A stretch of 64,000 nt of DNA from Balanoglossus misakiensis (GCA_040954595.2 CM082576.2:12400001-12464000), one strand, 5' to 3'. Counted from the stretch's first letter, positions 39,001-53,912 are shown. Notes: generated from the letters alone by a model not told the origin. A program made the numbers and translations.

Positions 39001-42000
39001 TTTTTACAATGTGAATATATTAAAACATTGGAAGAATATACTATTAACCAGTTTATCATTCATGTTCCTTTGGTTGTGCCCTTAGCAATAAGCGTGGAAT
39101 ACATCGATGAAATTCAGCAACTTTTCAATACTACAGATTTTATACTTCCCATAATGCAAGAGTATTGGCAGGTGGCGTTGAATTACTATGCAAATAGCAG
39201 GTAATCTCTAACTGTTGAATTGTTGGGTGGGGTTTTGGTGGTGGTATTAAAAACTAGAGCAACTATGTAGCTATTCAACATGTTATGATCCATCTATATA
39301 ATAGTAATAATACAAATGACAGCATAAAGTGATGATAAATTGCAGAAACCCTGAATCTGAACCAGAAAAACTCTCTTTTTAGCCCTAAAGTGGCAGTGAT
39401 ACATTTTCGTATTATTCAAATCCATCAGGATTCAAAACAAATGTTGCTACATGTCTTGATATTTCCAGATATGGTCTTTGCTGTGTGTTGTTGCTACCTC
39501 AGCTTGAGAACAGCCTGAGAAGATTATTTTGTGCAGTTAATCGGTGTCCTGAAAGAGTTTTAACAGCTGAAGTAAATCTGTTTTCATTCTTTATATCATT
39601 TCAGAGCTTTTCATCAGTTTTAAAAAGAAAGGTACAAGAGATGAATGGATGGTCTTTTCCATCCGAGACCCATAGATTGAAAAATTTGACAATATATAAT
39701 AAAAATATTCCTGTTCAATTACATTCAACAGAGTTCACCAAATTTATATGGACATAAAACAGCCTCATTCAAAATCACATTTCTGATACATGTGATGAAA
39801 ATTTGCTGGTCAAGTAACAATCATTTTCTTCTTCTTTTTTTACAGTCCTCTGTTTTCTATACAACCTTTGATGAGGTCAGTCTCTCAGATATTCCTGTTT
39901 TGTATTTCTGTCAACTTTGAAGGTGTTTCCTTTGTCAGTAGGATAATACATTGTAAAATGACGAGAAACGTTTTATGCATGACATTGTTAAAGGTTACAG
40001 TCTATTAGTATGTAAAAAATGTTTAACTATGAAAACGCAGTTTATACAGTCAGTATAATTTATGATGGAATATTGCTTGTGTATGTATAAGTGCCATTTG
40101 TATTCTTGGTCATATGAATATAAGAATTGAATGGCACCAAAGATTTTGAATGATAACTTCTAACTGTTACGGTGTGAGTTGATTTGGGCGTCGAGGGTTA
40201 TATGTGTCTGAATGTGAATAAATGCAAGCCAGAGTGACTAGTCTAGATGTGTTTAATGGATCTGAGAGGAAAAAATCCATCAACAATAGAGATAAATCTC
40301 ACAAGGGAATGTATAAAGTGAATTACCATGTACCCCACTTTAACGGCTGAAATTGTTTTCCAACTAACATTACTTTGGTGTGAAATTGTTTATGTCCACA
40401 AAGATGTAGCATGAGTCTGTACAGTGAGTGTCTTTCATGTCTCTGTTTTATTGCTTTCATTAATCACTTGGTCATTTTGCAATCGCAGATACTCGGCACT
40501 ACTTTACCAAATGGAGGGGTCAACATGATGGCGATGGAACTGGGAGACTCTTACATGGTCAGTTATAGCGCCCCCTACCCGTAGAAGTAGAAAAATTACA
40601 GATTTTGAAAGTCTACCAGAATGTGTGGTTGTGTTACTGTCTCATGAATAGGCAGTCAGTCTTGGTGAAATACACTGTAAAATGTACTGTTACTCATAAA
40701 ATTACATGTACTTGGGTTTAGTTACAGTCATATCAGTACATAGCCATTTTTTGCTACAAAATCATGAACCAAATTATATTTGCAAGGTAAGTAGTCTTTA
40801 TTGCTGTTTATAACAGAAGTAAGTTTATTTCAAGAAATAAAGGGAAAGTCGTTAAATTTAAAGGAAATAATTAGAGGTTACCATGCAAAAACTTTGATCA
40901 CGCAACCAAACTATCAAAAATTCACAAATGTTTGAATTCAGAGTGGCTGTAAAAGACTACTTCTTGGCTGAAAGTGTTCATTTTCTTGTAAACAAGATGA
41001 CTGAGTAACTATTTTGAAAATATCAGCATGATGGTAGACAAGTTGGAATGTCACAATGACTTGAATTAATTCAAAGCTTGCTGAAAATGTACCCTGTAGT
41101 GTGGCACATTCAACCCTTTAAAGTTAGAGTCAAGGTCATGGTTATTTTCACTTTCAGGGGTTCTATTTAAGTGTAATGATGATGGACACTTGAATGAAAT
41201 TTCACGCAAACTAAAAGGTAACTAACATGTTTGAAAGATAAATTGGGTGAAAATTGATCAAATTGTAAAAGAAAAAGCAGGTCACATTTTAAGGAGCTGT
41301 CAAACTGACTGACACCAGGGCAGACCAAAAAATAGACTGTTGAAAGTCCTTCTCACCTTACTTGTTTTTCAAAACTATCAATGTACTGTTACTACCCACA
41401 GCCAAATATCAGAAGCATAAGGGCGAGTGTACAGTTACATAAAGTGAAACATTTGGCCAAACAGCACAAGTGGATGTCGAGAGCCTCTTTGATCTCTTCT
41501 TTAAAACCGAAAATGTACAACAATAATAACATTGCAGAACATAAAGATCATTTGTCCTTTGATCCTACGTGAATTTGAGATTTTTTATTTTGGTGCTGAT
41601 TCTCATAAATGACAATGCGTTTCTGATTTATTTGGCACTAACAATTTTATGATTGGCACATAAAAATTGGCGTAGGTGGAGTTATCATCAGAACCATACA
41701 ATTTTTTGGCTTGACGTCAATCAAATCAGCTTACCTTGTGAATAATTGTTGAATTTTACGTGTGTATTTTTAACACATGGCCACGTCAAAAGTAATAAAC
41801 CATTCTGTTTGTCTTCACAATTCTGTCAGAGACTATGATTTCATAAAGAATCTAAATGTAATAAAAAATATAGCTGCAAAACATATTAAAAATATGAGTT
41901 CTGGCATTCTTTGTGTGTGTTTGTGGCATATTGCAAAATTTCAATCGATTCTGAAATGTCTATGGGAGATAAACTTTTCCCATTATGAACCGTAATCTGC

Positions 42001-45000
42001 CGCATATTGCAGGTCGATCCAGTAATCATGAAAATATACGGCAGATAAAATTCATGAATCATGACTTTTTATTTGATGCAGGAGATGCTATTGGACATGT
42101 TCGTTTGCTTGGAAGGTCCGCGCGTACGTGACCACATCAGCCACGGGGAGGTGGAGGTACTTCGGCTCCGTCGAGAAGTGGCCAACCATTTACTGAGCAT
42201 CTGCGTGGCGTTCTGCTTGAAGTACTCCAAACGAGAAATCCGGGAGCTGAGCGAGGGGTTCATCAGCGTCGGTGCTGCAGCGGAAAATTACAGGTCGTGT
42301 TTCCACCCCGTTGCATATTTGAGGAGATCCTTGAGGAGACTGTGCGGGGATTTGGGCAATTTGGTGGATTTGCCCGAGCCTGACGCTGCCGGCAGCCCTG
42401 ATGAGTGTACTGAAGCCAATCATGTAACAAAGTTGGAGCTTGGCAGTTACGAAAAGCTTCAGAACATCGCCGCTGCAGTTTTGAAGAATTCTGCATTTTC
42501 CGATGCAACTATTCAAGATAGTCACAGTGAAAGGTAAGTTTAATAGGTAAATACTGATACATTTTCATTTTGCCTCTTTTTATTCACTCATATTTTTTTT
42601 TACCCAAAACATTATTCACTTTGACTCTAAAAAGTTTGGTAAAATTTTATTACCAGCGTGTACGTTTTGAGAGATTCGGAGAGCAATTTTATGAGATAAT
42701 CTGTATTATGGCTTTTAAAAGTTATAACTTCTTTACCAGATTCTATGGATTTGTTTTAGGAAATCATGAAATTCAGGTATAATCTTTCTCATTCTCAGAA
42801 ACTTTATAACACTAGTCAGATGTCCGCAATCAGAAGCTGAAAACTTGGCTACATTTAGATACATGTAAGAATTGCACTCCTTGAGATGACAAATTGTCTG
42901 TCAAATGCTGAGTGTTTGCAATCGCGTTTGCGACATGTAAAGTGTGAACAACCGGGAGTGCATAGCAACGGGAATTACAGCTAATTTGTCCTGAAAGAGA
43001 ATTAGCCAGGTGATAATTTCTCTATCACAGAATTTGTACACATCAGCTGCTCTGCACAGTGAAACGCTGTGTATTTTATTGAATCAAGAGTCTGGGGAAA
43101 TATTGTTTCAGAAGACATCAAACAAGATGTGTGTCCACAGTCGATTAATTTTGGATGAGTTTTACCCGTGGCATTAGCCAACTTCTGCTGAGTCTTCTGT
43201 GGAGGAATAAAATCACCGGAAACTACTTTCTAATTGTCAAATAAGGCATGTTTTATTTCAAATTGTCTAACTTGTCCAGCTTGTCTAAATGGTGTATGTA
43301 CTTTCACACCTCCTTTCATTTCAAAGTGTGGACCAACCCATTAACAAACAAGAGAAAATGGAATGAATAGTGCATTTTACAATGTTCCATGTGGTGCTAT
43401 AATGTTACCTGCAGCGATTATTTTTGTCAAAACGTATATGACATAGCGCCTAACAAACCGAACATTACCAGAATGTTGACTGCCTGAACTGTTCTGCTGT
43501 GGGGTGTATAGTTAGGAAATTTTTGGCTAAAAAAACACATTCATGACAAATGCGAAATGTGGCAAAAATCGCAATTTTACAACAGATATCCCTGAACATT
43601 TCGTACACACCTTAATTGCACATTTTGGATGAAAGAAAATTGTAATCTTCCAATGTCACAGAACTTTAGGACTTCTAGTAAGCAGTAACTATCTCCTGAA
43701 TTGCTGTACTGCTCAAAGTGTCTCATATTTTATATGTCATCATTTTGCAAAGCACCCATAGAACAGCTTTGGGCTGCCCTGCTGTCCATTGAATTTAGAA
43801 ACTCCACTTGAACATGCATACATGTCTTACCTAAGATGCACAGTTCAGCAACTTTCTATACCTATAGTTTTCAAGGGGATCTTCACATAAATACACCAGA
43901 TTTATTTTTCATATTCAGCATAAGGTAACATAGATGCTTGATATGTACAATCCAAATAATTGGGTCCTGGTTGTAATTTGCATACTGTAATATAGCATTG
44001 TCATTTTTAGGATTAAAATTTTGCATTAATATTGATCATTGTAATACAGGTAATGTAGAAATGCACTCTTCAAACAGGCATATGCCATATATTTGCTGAT
44101 CACACATTCATTAGTTGTTCCTTGAGAACAATTGTTTTAATTATTACCTTAGGAATTGGAATCACATGATACTATCCATAAAGATAGACAAATTTATTAT
44201 ATTTGTCATTTTTGCTTATAGACGCATACAAATGCCCATAGCCTATCATGTTATTTCCATCTTCAAAAACATTTGGGCCATAAGAATTTCTCTTTAATAT
44301 TTCACGATGCTATTTATGATGAAAAATATCAAAATGTGCTGTAGATGTTAACGTCACAACCAATATTGTCCAGTAAACTGTTAGTCGCACACAAAGGAAA
44401 TACTTAAAATCAGACTGACAGCCACAGAGTCTAATACAATGTTTCTTTCGGAAAGACATAAATTATAAAACAGGAAGCCTCTTTGGATGAGAATGTGTTT
44501 GCTGTAAGCATATGAATTTTTAACACGGGGCTTTTGTCATCCACGCCACTCAAACGTGTGATTGATAACGGCTAATCTGATTTAAAGGTATATTAGAAAT
44601 TATAGCATTCTGTGGTGTATTATACAGAAGTTACAGCCATACAAGCAAGCATCAAAAATGTTTTTTCCTGTCAAGTTTTCATCCATAAATTTATTTTTTA
44701 ATCCATTAAAAGACCTTTCCCGAAGTTCCAGTCTCACCCAAGCTATTATGTGAAACTGTCAACATAGTTGATTTGATCTCGAGAGGAATAATGCAAAATT
44801 AACCAGGAATACACATGTGAGTGGTTTCTTTCTTTATCATATTTGATGTCAACAGATCCAGTGTTCCCCTTGATTTCCTGCAAAGCCTGGTTTTGAGAGT
44901 CAGTGATCTGGCAATAAAGACTCTGTTTCAGACGAGATCACAGCTTGAGGTGGTTTCCCTGCTGAGACGAGTCGTCGCCCAAGGGCTGACTGTCGTCGAA

Positions 45001-45390
45001 CAGGTCAGCCAGGTTGGCAAGGCGCGGTTTCATCAGTGGCAGAGCAAACAGCTGAGATCAAGGCAAAGAAACAACTATTGGAAGTTTTTGAAAAGGTATT
45101 CGATGTTAATTCATTTTTTAGGAGAATGATTTGGACAAAGGATCTCAACACCGATTGCTAAATATAGTGAAACTTCTTTGGTACACCATATGAAAAATGT
45201 GCGTGAACGATATGACATTTTAACAAAGGAAGCAATATACACTATATGTTCATACAGATGCGACACATACATATATGTAAGGTACATACAGAAAGATATA
45301 GATAGATACATGTAGATCAAGTTAGATCAATCGATTAGTCGATCGATTGATAGACGGACAGACAGATAGATAGAGAGCCTCGAGAAACAT

Positions 45391-45422
<32 letters not shown>

Positions 45423-48400
45423 TTATCCATCCATCCATCCATAACAACCAACCACAAAGACTTTCAGACAGCTAGGCATGAATCAGAAAGCTTGTTTGGA
45501 GATGAGTTGATAAATATAGATCTTGCCTTTGACTGATTGGTAGCCTGGTCTGACTGGATAAAAGCGCTTATTCTATCTGACACAAGTTGAAGGCCATTTG
45601 TCTGACACAAGCCACGGAAGTCATTACTGATGCTAAAATTAGTAAAACAGATCTGTTTTTGCTGCAATATGTTCCAAGACTAATTTTACTCATCGTATTT
45701 TTACTCCCTTTCCGACACTTTATTTCAGTCTTCCGGTGGTGTTTGTTGGACTTTGGCTCGTTGCGTTGGTAACCATACGTCAGCTGAGCTCAATTAGTTC
45801 AGTAAAGGAACTTGATAGCAGGATATATCAAAAACTTTTAAAGTAAGTCAACAGTTAAATTATAACTCATGGTAAAATTATAACTCGTGGTAGCAAGGGA
45901 AGGTATCACTATACATAGCAATATTGCGCTTTCTAATCACGTTGGTGATGATGCCAGCAAGCCTACGGGGAGTATCGTCAATACTTATGGTCAAAGAGCA
46001 ACAGCCTGAGGGAAGGCTGCAAATTGTGATATTGTCTGATCTTCCTTTGTTACTAATTTTATTAAGCCAAGCATTTGAACGCATGAAAGGAGGAAATTGA
46101 CTGTTCTGTGGAGACAATCCCAGCACAGTTTGTTCGAAATTGTGCCAGAGAATATGTTACAATAGCCAATCATGGAGAGAGTTTGGAGCGTGTGTTCGAA
46201 ATGCTAAGTATGCGCATGCAGGGGAACGCTGGCTTGAGAATACTCAGTGGGCAAGTATTACCTCATGTGTCTTTTGCAGTTACGTGAACAGAGTGGTACG
46301 TGTTATCTATAGTGTCATATCTTAGTCTCTGCAGACAAAGTCTGTGGGGAACTTTAATTGGACTCCGTGCATCTGTGCACCCATCTGTCTGTCTTGAGCT
46401 GTTTCTCAGATAATCAAATCAAATTCTTTCAAACTTGCCACAAGCTTAATACTCTCTGTACATAAATGTATATGCTTGTCAATTTGTTTTGTGACAGTCT
46501 CCCATTTTGCATACAATTTGGTGTGAATATTGAAAAAGTTATAGAACACAATAGACAACAGCCCAGGAAGTTCAGAAAGTTTAAGCGAATGAATTATCCA
46601 GTGTCAGCATATTTTATGGTATTTTCATTTTGAATGAAGTCTATATGTCAAGCTAGAGTGATGCAGAAGAAGTGATCAAAATAATTAGATGCAATTCTAA
46701 ATTTGCTATCTTCTGAAACTCGCGTCCTTAGTTTTAAAGACCATGACGTTGGCAATTCATGTAATGTAAATATGATTAAAAACCTCCACACTGAAGATAC
46801 AGCGATTGCTCTAGACTCTTTGAATTCCATCACTCACTCACCAACATAAAAAAAACCTCAAACAGATCTCGTTAGTTCTAATCTGTTTCTGTGATCACTA
46901 TAAGAACTCATAAATCATATTACAATGTGTAAAATTAGTTTTATGTTTGTTTTGCCGCGCTAAAAATACACCCTTATCAAAAAATCAGGATAGAATTTCT
47001 GCAGATTATAAGAGGAATCTATCAGCCAGTGTCTACATGTTATTAGATTAAAGGCGCATTCCGAGCGAGACTCATTGCAATCATTACTGTTGATGTAAAC
47101 GCAGGTAGCGAGAGATTGAGTGAAGGGAATAGCGTTTGGTAATTGAGTACAGCTGACTTTGTCGTATAAGGAATGGGAAAATAGATTAGCGTGACAATAC
47201 TGCGGTCTCTCTGTTTTCAAATTGGTTAAAGTCATTGGTAAAACCCTATCTATTACCAGGCAGTGTTTTCAATTATTTTTAAAATGCGATACCCTGGATC
47301 CTTGTTCACCTAGCTGTCACTTATTTTAGAATGTTTACGTTGCACGTACCCGTTGTCTGTGATTTCACTTGAAGACACATTCACAAATACCCTCGGTCAG
47401 TTTTGATCTAAAAAATGCAACTAAAAATAATTTATTACTATGTTACCATGGTAACAAGTACTTATATTTTTTGCTAAAAAAACACATGCATCTTCTACTG
47501 TCAAATTCTATTTGGGGTTTACTCATTTTTGGCATTTTCATCCGTGAAAAAAACCTGACTGTAAATCCTGGTACCACGGAAACAAGCGACAGTTCTAACC
47601 CAGGAAATGATTCTGATTATCGGCACGGCGATGGAAGGACGTGTCAGTCATCATGCGTTTGACAGCTATGGCTGTGTTGTTGGAGTCTACCGTAGATGAA
47701 GTGAGGGCTTACTTTCACCTCCATGAAATTAGACACAGAAGCCGCGTTATTAGTTCTATTACCTGGGGGAAATAAAAAAATCTGTCTGTTCAGCGTGTGC
47801 GACTTGATAACTGCCCCGGAGTATTTTGATTGATAGCGGTTCAGTAAGTTTTTAAAAAAATTGCAAAATAGAGTGCTCCTATCTATTTGAAGTGCATCCC
47901 TGTTATCAATTATGCCAGCAGGTATGTAAAAAATGTATATCAAATACTGTCACTGTTATATTGAAAGTTGATATTCATCTGGAAAAATCGATTCACGTTT
48001 ATCGTTAGTACACAATATTTGATATCGGATATCTTCGGCACAGCTGTGTTGGTTTTTGCTTTCAGCAGGCGACGATTATTTTTAACCGTAGATACTCGGG
48101 TGCATGTGTTTCAACAGACTATAAAAGTAAACATGTCTCTCCTTTTGTAAGAATACAGACTCCGGGGCTGTTCTGTTGATGTGTGTGACGCCAAAGTTTG
48201 TGTGGCTTGGAGAGAAAAGTGGCAGTTTCTAATCAGGCTGTGTATTGTTAGGCCGAGTGGATTGCATCCCGTCTTGAAGTGATTGCTATAAACCCAGAGG
48301 TAAATTGGTTTGGAACTGGAGTTCCTCCCAGCAGCGCACCTCTAAGGCAGCCATCCAACAATCAATTTAATTAAGAGTGCATTTCTTTTTATCGTGAAGC

Positions 48401-51400
48401 CCGAATAATAATAAAAGAAAAGTAAGATTGCAGTTGTTGGCCGTCTGCTCAGTATAGCCACTGATTTGATGCATTGACATCAATAGATTTTTGGACATTT
48501 GTAGATTACTCGCCTGACGTTAATGTTGCTGTTGGTTCTATTAAGCCGGTTCTTGAAGAGAACAATGCAAAATCAAAATGGCCTGGTTGATTACATGCCG
48601 GGGGTCTGTCTGTGAAATGCATTGAAAATTCTGTGTAATACCACGTGTGCCAAGTCTGAGAATACAGAGTAGTGTGACAGATTGCAATATCCTGTTAAGA
48701 CGTATTCTGTCGGCATGAAGTCACTTTTGTAGTCTGGCAGAAAATACTAACATGCCCAGAGAGTTTCCTAAACTAACGAGTCGCCTTTGTATTAAACATG
48801 GCTGTTCAAACTGTCTTGAGGCGTGCAGTTGCTATGGGTTTCAGGGGAAAAGCCCCTGGACAGATCGAGTGCTGATGCTTTGTTGCTTTGTGAAATGTAT
48901 CATTTCGTTTTGAATTAAGTTTATCAGAACAGCAAAATAGATGCCAAACTTTGTAATATCAGTACTTGCATACTGATGACCAAACATCTCTCATATAGTC
49001 TCTTCTGAATTATATCAGAAAAAAAATCATTCTCATTTTAACACACTCCTGAAAAATAAAAATCTTAAGACCCATTGGATTTGTTCATCAGAGACTTTTT
49101 CCCCAGAAATGTTTGTCAGATAGTATCTCAGAATTTAGAGCATATCAAAGTTCTGAAATTCAGCTTTCAGTTTGTTGCAATTTTAAATAGTAAATATCGT
49201 CTGGCCTACGTGCATGCAATAGGTGTCGGGAGTCAAAACTTCATGAATAGACCATTCATGTTGTCTTTTTTGTCAAAATAGTCTATGACCTCTTCAATAC
49301 AAGGGTTCTTCTTTTAGTATTAAAATGAAATTTTAAGTGACATGTTTTGACAGCTACATAGATTGGTGGAATTATTCATGCATAAATTTATTACAATTTT
49401 TACCATCCTAACTGATAAAAAAACAATTTTTGATGTGCGTGTTAAACTGTTTTGATCTGCTTGGTTTGTAGTGATCACTAAAAATGATGGAAATTTAAAT
49501 GCCACAGTGTGAGCTATAATTGGCATTAATTAAATGCCAGACCAAAAATAGATCATCTCATGTATTTTCCCATGGCTGTAACAAACTGTGAAGCCCAAAA
49601 TAAACTAAATTTGAGTACGCTGCTCACTGATTGTGCCTAAAAATAAACTCTGTCCAACCATTGAATAAATTTCGACATGCTCCACCCAGCTATACATATA
49701 CGACAGGGGGTGTCAAAAGTGACTCAAAGATATGCATTCGATTTCACACTCCACTGCTGAATTCTAATGACAAATACCAGACGATTGATAGAATCCCACT
49801 CACAAACAACTTTCGCCACATACTCTGCCCACTACTCCAAAAATTTTGAAAAAAAGTCTGCAATTTTAAAGAATTTTTTTGAACGACAAAATGACTTCAC
49901 CCCAGCACTTCAAGTCTGGCTCTCAGAAAGTGGAGACTTGTCAGAAAATGATGCCAATGCGGGCATTCTGTGAATACGATACCCAGTGAATGAAGAAATA
50001 GAACGCGCCATTCTGTACAAACTGTACAAACACAACCGAGTGAAAGATTTCATGAATGAGACACTCAAGTACGAAGGCATGTAGTGAAAGCCTAGCTTTG
50101 TGTGACACTTTCTGCAAAACATATACTCGTCACGATTCACTGATCATTCTGATGACTATGATAGCCTTGGAAATCTCCAAAGAATGTCTTTTATTAAAAA
50201 TTCGATCAAAATAGGATGATAGATATGAAGTGATGTACTATTTGCGGTATAGGCATACGCGCGGATACATTCCAGTGGTGCAGCAGCGAAAACCTACCCA
50301 GGTGGATAATTTGACATCCGCGGTCTTCAGTCTGTAATTGCTCGGTCTAGAGCAGGATTTCTACAGGTTGCACTGATAGAAAGAATCCTTTATTGGTTCG
50401 AGGTTACCATGGCAATTCAGAATCCCTTCAAATCCGGAAGGCAATATCCATAGTCTGAGCGGAAAGATTTTTTTTGAGAGAGAGAGCGTAGAAATATTAA
50501 GTGGAAATGAAATGTAGTTGCTGATTTCTGGCTGCACCAGCAAACTCCAAGTTTTGTGTCAGCAAGACTCTCTTATCCAAGTATAATGGTGCATGGAGTT
50601 CTGGTTCAAGATATTCAATACGTATATCCCCCTTTCCCCCCTGTCAGTTCTTTTATTTGCCTAAAATCATAGGTACATAAAAAACAGACCGGGGCTATGT
50701 CGATAATCATAGTTTTTGATGGATAATCTTGAATGATCTTATTAAGTTTCAGTTTCAGACATAAATTTGATAATGAGATTTATTTTGAGAATAATGAGAC
50801 TGCCCGCCAGGTAGTCATTAGATTTGATTGGTTCAAAAATTATACCCTGCTGAGCTCTGATCGATCATAATGCACATCTTAATTCGCATTCGGATGTCTT
50901 TGCATATAAAATGAATAGCAGACTTTGGGTTTCATAGTTGGCAGATAAATTTACACACGATTTATGTTGTCATAACACTCTTGTACATATCATGATTTAT
51001 CATCTCTGGAATTTTTGGAGAAATTCAACAAAATTAAAAATTGAGGTGAGTATTAAACACCTTAAGTATACAGGTAGATGTTGTAGTTTACTCTGTAATA
51101 GCTGAGGCGTTTGATAACACTTCCAAAATTTGTCTACACAAATTATCACATTAGACCATACATGTAAGCATTTGATGTACCATAGCATTATTTTATCTGC
51201 AGGCTATGGGTTGGTATTTGAGAAACAGTGGGCGGTTGTCTACAGAATGACGTCCAAACCGCAGACATCGAAAAACTTCTAAAGGTCTTAATACTGAGTT
51301 TATTGCGCTGAAGTGCTCCTTCAGAATTGATAAATGGATGTGATCTTTTCCAAACGGAAAATTGAATTTCGGTGTTTTTTCTTCTTGCGCTTGTTAAGTA

Positions 51401-53879
51401 TGGCGAAAGAAACCACCTGGGGACTGAGGCTTTCATTCCGTTTCTCAAGAATTAATTGGAAGAGGCTATGAATATTTTATGTGGTTTATATTGTACAAGG
51501 TCAGAACTTGTCTGGAAATCTGTCACAAAAGATTGAAAACTTCAGCTGATGGGGTGATAAAATTACGACATTTGAAATCCACTACGGATAATTATATCAA
51601 GAGATAAAGGCCAGTAAGTTAGAGGAGCTTATACCGGTAGTATTTAAATTGCTTTCAAGTGAAAATGTGAAGATGGAAGCTTAGTTTATCAAACTATCAA
51701 TATCTGTTTTATATGTTGTGCTTGTTTTTCCTTTTTATTTGTAGAAATTTCCGAAGCCTCTCTGCCATCTGCATTACAGCAGAGTCAGTGGACCTTCTCA
51801 CAAACAAAGTCCAGAAATCTGAAGGTCTGAGTTTCTCTTAAAGTTGGCACAGAAACAAGGCACTGCCAAGTTGCTAAAATACAACTTTTACTATCGTCTT
51901 CTTTCATGATACTCTGATATAAATTTTGTGGTAGGAATCTGTTTCCATAACACTTATTCTGTAAATTACAGTTTAAAACCATAAAACTTTCCCTGCAAAT
52001 CACCAGAAAAACTCCTGGAATGTCCCGGATTTTGGGGGACTTCTAGCACGCGAATCATGAAAAATTTACACATGTCTGCAACTCTAAAGACAGTAACCAA
52101 TTCTCTTGCATTACATTTTATTCTGCGGCTGATGGGAAAACACTGCCCAGGGGAGCCAGCCAAAATGTCTCTTTGCTCTGCAGGAGTTGATGTCATCTAC
52201 GTTGACTATTCAGTGATTATGGCTACCGTGATTTCTGTTTAATGAGGGGGAAAATAGAAATTCTGACATTTCTATCTGGGTATGTGACTGTGAGCGTCAT
52301 CCTTCACATTGACAAAAGTTTGCTTCGACCCAGTCCATATGTCAAAGTCAAGAATCCTTGCTGTGCTGAAAGATCTGCTCTCTGACCTATCAAACTTCAA
52401 AGTTCAGAATGTCAGACTTGAACAACAGCAACATGTTACGCACTTGTCTCTTTGATGTTCCATCCCTGTACCCTGGATATTGTATTGCCATTTCAGATGG
52501 AAATCAAACGTATGGTTTCTTCACTGCTCATACCCTTGCCTCTGCAGCACCATGTTTCAACATTTTGAATGGTGTGATGACATTGAACTTGCCCTTTGAG
52601 GGTGTCAACTGGCTTTTCCTGAAAAAACACAAATTAATCTAGAACTTCATAATCAGCAAGACCGAACTTCCCCTTTAATGTTTTAAATTACTCGAATTCA
52701 AGATGCAACTGAGATGCTGTTTGTAGATACGTACTTTCACTATCATCTGCATGTATGAATACTTATTATGTAGCTCGATCTCTTTCTGAAAAATTCCTGT
52801 GACGTTTTGTTTCCTGTGAATCCTTTAATTGGGATAATTTTCCCTTGTCAATGCACAGTAGTGGCCAGTAGCCAAGTGATACGCCCAACGAGTTGTTGGA
52901 ATTCGTGACTTCATTACTGTTGCAAAAGTATATACTACTGGACTTAATACGAAAACGGAAGTGTTTATTGTGTATTCGTTGTGTATCATATCAAAACGAG
53001 TTGGGATGCATTTCAAACCATTCATTTCCTGTTAAAACCGAACGAAAGCTGAAACATCTGATTGTTGATTACCGGACGTGGTAAATTACCCCAATAGTTG
53101 TGATACGGACTCGGTGTTCGTGACATGATGATGTCGATAGACTTCAGATTCCTGCACTTTAAATGTAGCTGCTATACCCTTCCCTGTTCAGCGTTTCCAC
53201 TTTCACCTGCATCTGGGACTTGAGGCTGCTCCTTGGATCATTTTTTTCCAGTCTCATCTGTCACCGACGAGAGCTATCCGTCCACTTTGATTGCGAGCTG
53301 TTGTCTTTGCCATGGCAACACTGACATCATTACCTAGGCAACGCTCCCAACAACACCGCGATGATAGCTACAGCCGATGCAGTAATTACCAGTCACCAAT
53401 TACGAAGTTTATTGTGGCACCCCTTATAGCCACCAGCTGATGCGCGCTCGTTGACATCTCATTTTGTTATCATTATTAATAAAAAGTTGCATCCCTGAAA
53501 TCTGTCTCCCGCAATACCCTGAGTGGTATACGTACATCTCACAGCACTGCATAGGTATCTGTGTATAGCCAATTAATTTAATGCATATGTGAGCTGTCAC
53601 AGAAAATAGCACTTCTTTAAGGTCATTCACAGCGGCCATGTCAATTTTGGCATTATCCGTCACTCCATGGCAACAACTGGACACCTTAACGCTGCCTTAG
53701 TGGCCAGACAACTCAGAACTAACTTAGGGTGCCCTTGTCTGTGCAGATACCTGAAGGGATCGCTGCAGTACGTGGAGAATTTATCAACGCTGACTTCTCC
53801 GGAGAAAAACAAGTGGGATGAAAGCTGTAAAGTAACGGAAGATTTCGTCGAAAGGACGGAGATCTTTTACTCTTCGTAG
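36026..53879 (+). CDS. ERMARD: ERMARD, ER membrane-associated RNA degradation protein, 15 coding exons
   Basis: Exons 36026-36067, 36607-36784, 37335-37483, 37689-37790, 38093-38182, 38377-38474, 38754-38887, 39086-39200, 39469-39571, 39846-39875, 40489-40557, 42082-42533, 44856-45095, 45729-45842, 53747-53879; 2049 nt including stop, 682 aa (human 678). Matches to human ERMARD include [50 protein letters not shown] and [16 protein letters not shown]. Two R-X4-H motifs (R204-H209, R386-H391) resemble HEPN ribonuclease sites. A membrane segment lies at about 602-617 ([16 protein letters not shown]). The start at 36026 is favoured by the TISU-like context; an alternative is ATG 36574, which gives MSFADV in frame with exon 2. 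The exon 1 donor could also be six bases earlier. Exon 10 is a 30-base microexon; exons 10 and 11 use GTCAGT donors. The last intron is 7.9 kb. Confidence 0.94.
37126..37222. repeat. Imperfect hairpin element, about 40-base arms, in ERMARD intron 2
   Basis: Left arm about 37126-37168 and right arm about 37180-37222 are imperfect reverse complements, both containing the block GGGTGCCACT...CAGTTGAT. The loop is short and GC-rich. It resembles the other hairpin insertions of the window and is probably a small non-autonomous DNA element. I did not find a clear target duplication. Confidence 0.65.
45392..45442. repeat. Microsatellites (CA)n and (CATC)n
   Basis: A (CA)15 run at 45392-45421 followed by CATC units at about 45424-45442, preceded by degenerate GATA/GACA units (about 45335-45375). 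They lie in ERMARD intron 13. Confidence 0.9.
45843..53746. other. ERMARD: ERMARD last intron, no gene seen
   Basis: A 7.9 kb intron between the membrane-segment exon and the terminal exon. Reading frames inside are short and AT-biased and match nothing I recognise on either strand. I found no long inverted or tandem repeats by eye. Confidence 0.7.
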
Positions 53880-53912
53880 TTCAGTTCTTAAGGTAAGAAC
53901 ATTTGAAGTTTT

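Noticed and set aside
45319-45442. CRISPR-like or satellite array
   Set aside because: It consists of simple GATA, CA and CATC microsatellites without spacer structure, in an animal intron.
47369-47662. 97-codon plus-strand frame in the last ERMARD intron with a hydrophobic, signal-like segment
   Set aside because: No splice context, start context or homology supports it, and AT-rich introns produce such frames by chance.
49631-50140. Overlapping 70-codon frames on both strands
   Set aside because: No homology recognised and no splice signals in phase; probably chance in the intron.
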